This document shows positions 5,319 to 7,165 of a stretch of DNA of 7,165 bases, in pieces; position 1 is the first letter of the stretch; each line of letters opens with the position of its first letter. The DNA is from an uncultured Eubacteriales bacterium (GTDB lineage Bacteria; Bacillota; Clostridia; Lachnospirales; Anaerotignaceae). Under the pieces are notes generated by a model, which ran no database searches, had not been told where the DNA came from, and worked only from the letters and a program-made list of their open reading frames with translations. The position numbers and the translations under genes were made by a program. The DNA lies in contig CABPCX010000095.1 in assembly GCA_902406135.1 (NCBI GenBank), positions 1 through 7,165 on the forward strand, given 5' to 3'.

Positions 5319-6002
5319 TTAGAAACCAAGATTGTCGTTTATAAGAACAACCTTTATTCTTTCGGGTATCATAGACATTCTTGTAACAAGTATCTGTCTG
5401 CATATACAGCCGTCACTTATGCAGTTTCCGCATTTTCCTGTCTTTTTGCAGGGTGTTACATTGGCTGCAAAACGATGTATATTAATGGGTGCAGCCACAT
5501 TGCGGGCACGCTCCATAGCAGCTTCTTCTGAATGAGTTACCTTATTTATTCCCGCTACAACGATAACCTGTTTAGGTCCGTAGCAGAGGGCAGCAAGACG
5601 GTTTCCGAGACCGTCGATATTTACTAAAACGCCGTCATCTGTCATAGCGTTTGTGCTCATAAGGAATGTATCGCAAAGGAGAGCCTGTCTCTGTATCTCA
5701 CGCATTTCCTCAGTTGAGCCTGCTTCGTCTCTGTCCATTACTTTATATTTTCCTGATGATTTTACAAGTTTTGTAAGGCCCATATCTCTTATTGTCATTG
5801 AACCGCCCCATGAAACTGAATCTCCCTCAGGAATAAGGCTTAAAATAAGCTCATTGGCTTCCTCAACGGTCTGACAGAAATATCCTTTCATATTACGTTT
5901 TGCGAGGCCGTCGATAACATTTTTTGCAATTATTTCAGTACGGTTTGCTGTTATCATTTCAGCTGTAATGACTTTCTGGTAATCGCTTATATTCTGTCCC
6001 AT
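5319..6002 (-). CDS. LUD-domain (LutC/YkgG-like, DUF162) protein
   Basis: Cytosolic protein of 227 residues that is LUD domain almost throughout. The family includes LutC/YkgG of the lactate-utilisation complex, but many clostridial members stand alone and have no proven role. Diagnostic segments are SWGGSMTIRDMGL (64-76), the STNAMTDDGVLVNIDG region (116-131), GNRLAALCYGPK (133-144) and VIVVAGINKV (146-155). Near the C-terminus it has a cysteine cluster C185-x5-C191-x2-C194-x4-C199-x-C201 within TGKCGNC and DGCIC, which could bind a metal or an Fe-S cluster (inference). No lutA- or lutB-like gene is in the window. ATG 6002 has AAAGGAG (6013-6019) 10 nt upstream, and that site lies within the last codons of aroC. 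The gene overlaps aroC by 16 nt in another frame, so the two are co-transcribed and probably translationally coupled. Confidence 0.9.
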   Translation of the reverse strand: MGQNISDYQKVITAEMITANRTEIIAKNVIDGLAKRNMKGYFCQTVEEANELILSLIPEGDSVSWGGSMTIRDMGLTKLVKSSGKYKVMDRDEAGSTEEMREIQRQALLCDTFLMSTNAMTDDGVLVNIDGLGNRLAALCYGPKQVIVVAGINKVTHSEEAAMERARNVAAPINIHRFAANVTPCKKTGKCGNCISDGCICRQILVTRMSMIPERIKVVLINDNLGF

Positions 6003-7111
6003 TTTGTATTCACTCCTTTAATAGTTGCTTTGATTTTGTCTATTTGCGAGGGCAGGCTGCGAAACAGCATATCCGTCAGGGCTATGGCGCTCATTGCTTC
6101 CACAACGACTATAGCTCTTGGAACGATTATGGGATCGTGTCGGCCCTTGATTTCTATTTCTACATTTTCAGATGCTGTATTAACCGTATGCTGTTTTTTG
6201 GATATGGAAGGTGTAGGCTTGAATGCGGCACGGAAAATTATATCGCTTCCGTCGGAAATACCACCTAAAATACCGCCAGAATTATTTGTAAGCTTTTTCA
6301 CCTTTCCGTTTTCAGCTATGAAAGGATCGTTATTTTCAGAGCCCTTCATTTCAGAAACAGCAAATCCGCTTCCAAACTCAATGCCTTTTACGGCACCGAT
6401 GGAAAGTATGGCCATTCCGAGAACAGCGTCCAGCTTGTCAAATACGGGCTCGCCAATACCTGCGGGGACACCCTTTATGACACATTCGGCAATTCCCCCG
6501 GCGCTGTCACCTTCGGACATACATTTATCAAGGTATTCTGAGGCCTTTTGTGCGGCAATAGGGTCAGGCATAATAAGGGGATTGTCAAAGCGTTTTGATA
6601 TATCCATATTGTTTCTGTCAATTGAGACAGGTCCTATGGAAACGGTATATGCGCATATTTCTATGCCAAGCTCCGCCAATATTTTTTTAGCCACTGCACC
6701 TGCGGCAACTCTGCAGAGGGTTTCCCTTCCCGATGAACGGCCTCCGCCGCGGTAGTCTCTGAAACCGTATTTGGAATGAAATCCATAGTCCGCATGACCG
6801 GGTCTGAATTTATCCGCAATGGAGCTGTAATCAGACGAATGATGGTCAGCGTTATAAACAACTATAGTTATGGGCGTTCCGGTAGTCTTTCCTTCAAATA
6901 CTCCAGAAAGAATACCTGCGGAGTCACTTTCATTTCGTTTTGTACCGTAGGGATTTGAACCGGGTTTTCTTCTGTCGAGTTCTTTCTGAATGTCTTCTTC
7001 TGACAGAGGTATTCCGGCCGGGCAGCCATCTATGGTCACACCAAGGGCTTTCCCATGGGACTCTCCCCAGGTAGTTATTTTAAATATAGTTCCAAAAGAT
7101 GAACCTGCCAC
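5987..7111 (-). CDS. aroC: Chorismate synthase
   Basis: Catalyses the last shikimate-pathway step, anti-1,4-elimination of phosphate from 5-enolpyruvylshikimate-3-phosphate to give chorismate, the precursor of Phe, Tyr, Trp and folate. It needs reduced FMN and acts as a tetramer in the cytosol. It has 374 residues from GTG 7111, within the family range. The three family signatures are present: GESHGKALG with H19, RPGHADYGF with H106 leading into the RGGGRSSGRET stretch (121-131), and RHDP with R324 and D326 followed by VEAMSAIAL. Both catalytic histidines are intact. The start is assigned to GTG 7111, which gives the expected SSFGTIFKITTWGESHG beginning and has GGAGGAG (7121-7127) 9 nt upstream. 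An in-frame ATG at 7129 overlaps that ribosome site and lies about 7 nt from the predicted transcription start. It is the first gene of an operon with the LUD gene. Confidence 0.96.
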   Translation of the reverse strand: MAGSSFGTIFKITTWGESHGKALGVTIDGCPAGIPLSEEDIQKELDRRKPGSNPYGTKRNESDSAGILSGVFEGKTTGTPITIVVYNADHHSSDYSSIADKFRPGHADYGFHSKYGFRDYRGGGRSSGRETLCRVAAGAVAKKILAELGIEICAYTVSIGPVSIDRNNMDISKRFDNPLIMPDPIAAQKASEYLDKCMSEGDSAGGIAECVIKGVPAGIGEPVFDKLDAVLGMAILSIGAVKGIEFGSGFAVSEMKGSENNDPFIAENGKVKKLTNNSGGILGGISDGSDIIFRAAFKPTPSISKKQHTVNTASENVEIEIKGRHDPIIVPRAIVVVEAMSAIALTDMLFRSLPSQIDKIKATIKGVNTKWDRI

Positions 7112-7120
7112 AAAAATCCA

Positions 7121-7127
7121 CTCCTCC
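7121..7127 (-). promoter_or_regulatory. Ribosome binding site that selects the GTG start of aroC
   Basis: GGAGGAG on the minus strand lies 9 nt before GTG 7111. The in-frame ATG at 7129 partly overlaps it and so cannot use it. Confidence 0.75.
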
Positions 7128-7142
7128 ATTGTTAATTTCTTA

Positions 7143-7151
7143 ATTATATCA
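7143..7151 (-). promoter_or_regulatory. Extended -10 promoter element of aroC
   Basis: On the minus strand the sequence reads TGATATAAT (7151 down to 7143): a TGn extension followed by a perfect TATAAT. A -35 box at 17-bp spacing would begin at 7166, just past the end of the window, so it cannot be checked. Transcription would start near 7136, leaving a short leader with GGAGGAG in it. Confidence 0.7.
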
Positions 7152-7165
7152 TAAAAATAAATTAA

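Noticed and set aside
6030..6755. Long open frame (241 codons) on the plus strand opposite aroC
   Set aside because: It lies wholly within aroC, whose three family signatures and catalytic histidines are intact. The antisense translation shows no recognisable motif and no ribosome site was found.

Overview
The window reads as ordinary chromosomal DNA from a low-to-moderate-GC Gram-positive anaerobe, most likely one of the Clostridia. The reasons are A-rich coding strands with many ATA and AGA codons, strong AGGAGG-type Shine-Dalgarno sites, extended -10 promoters, a Gram-positive-style secreted protein with a copper-amine-oxidase-like stalk domain, and a ROK sugar kinase. I see no transposase, integrase, phage gene, CRISPR array, tRNA or rRNA. 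The genus cannot be decided from the sequence.

Layout. (1) Positions 1-2224: a tight forward cluster of a HAD-family phosphatase (135-791, probable TTG start), an O6-alkylguanine-DNA alkyltransferase (788-1240, 4-nt ATGA overlap) and a ROK-family glucokinase (1242-2177, 1-nt gap). It ends at a long hairpin that also serves the convergent gene. (2) Positions 2204-3700: a divergent pair of two unrelated predicted zinc metalloproteins. One is a membrane DUF3267 protein on the minus strand (2204-2818) and the other is a YgjP-like HExxH protein on the plus strand (2952-3665). Recognisable promoters for both lie between them. (3) Positions 3668-5280: two terminators back to back, then on the minus strand a 502-residue secreted protein (3756-5264). 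It has an N-terminal stalk domain, an unrecognised Met/Thr-rich middle and an acidic repetitive tail. (4) Positions 5292-7165: a minus-strand operon of chorismate synthase aroC (5987-7111, probable GTG start, extended -10 at 7143-7151) and a LUD-domain protein (5319-6002) that overlaps the end of aroC by 16 nt.

Functionally this is a mix of housekeeping and accessory roles: shikimate-pathway chorismate synthesis, glucose phosphorylation, repair of alkylated guanine, dephosphorylation of small phosphate esters, and one abundant-looking secreted protein of unknown job. The least explained parts are the secreted protein (a single Arg, no His, unknown middle domain) and the LUD protein, which sits in an aroC operon without lutA/lutB-type partners in the window. 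I do not find evidence for a new multi-gene system.
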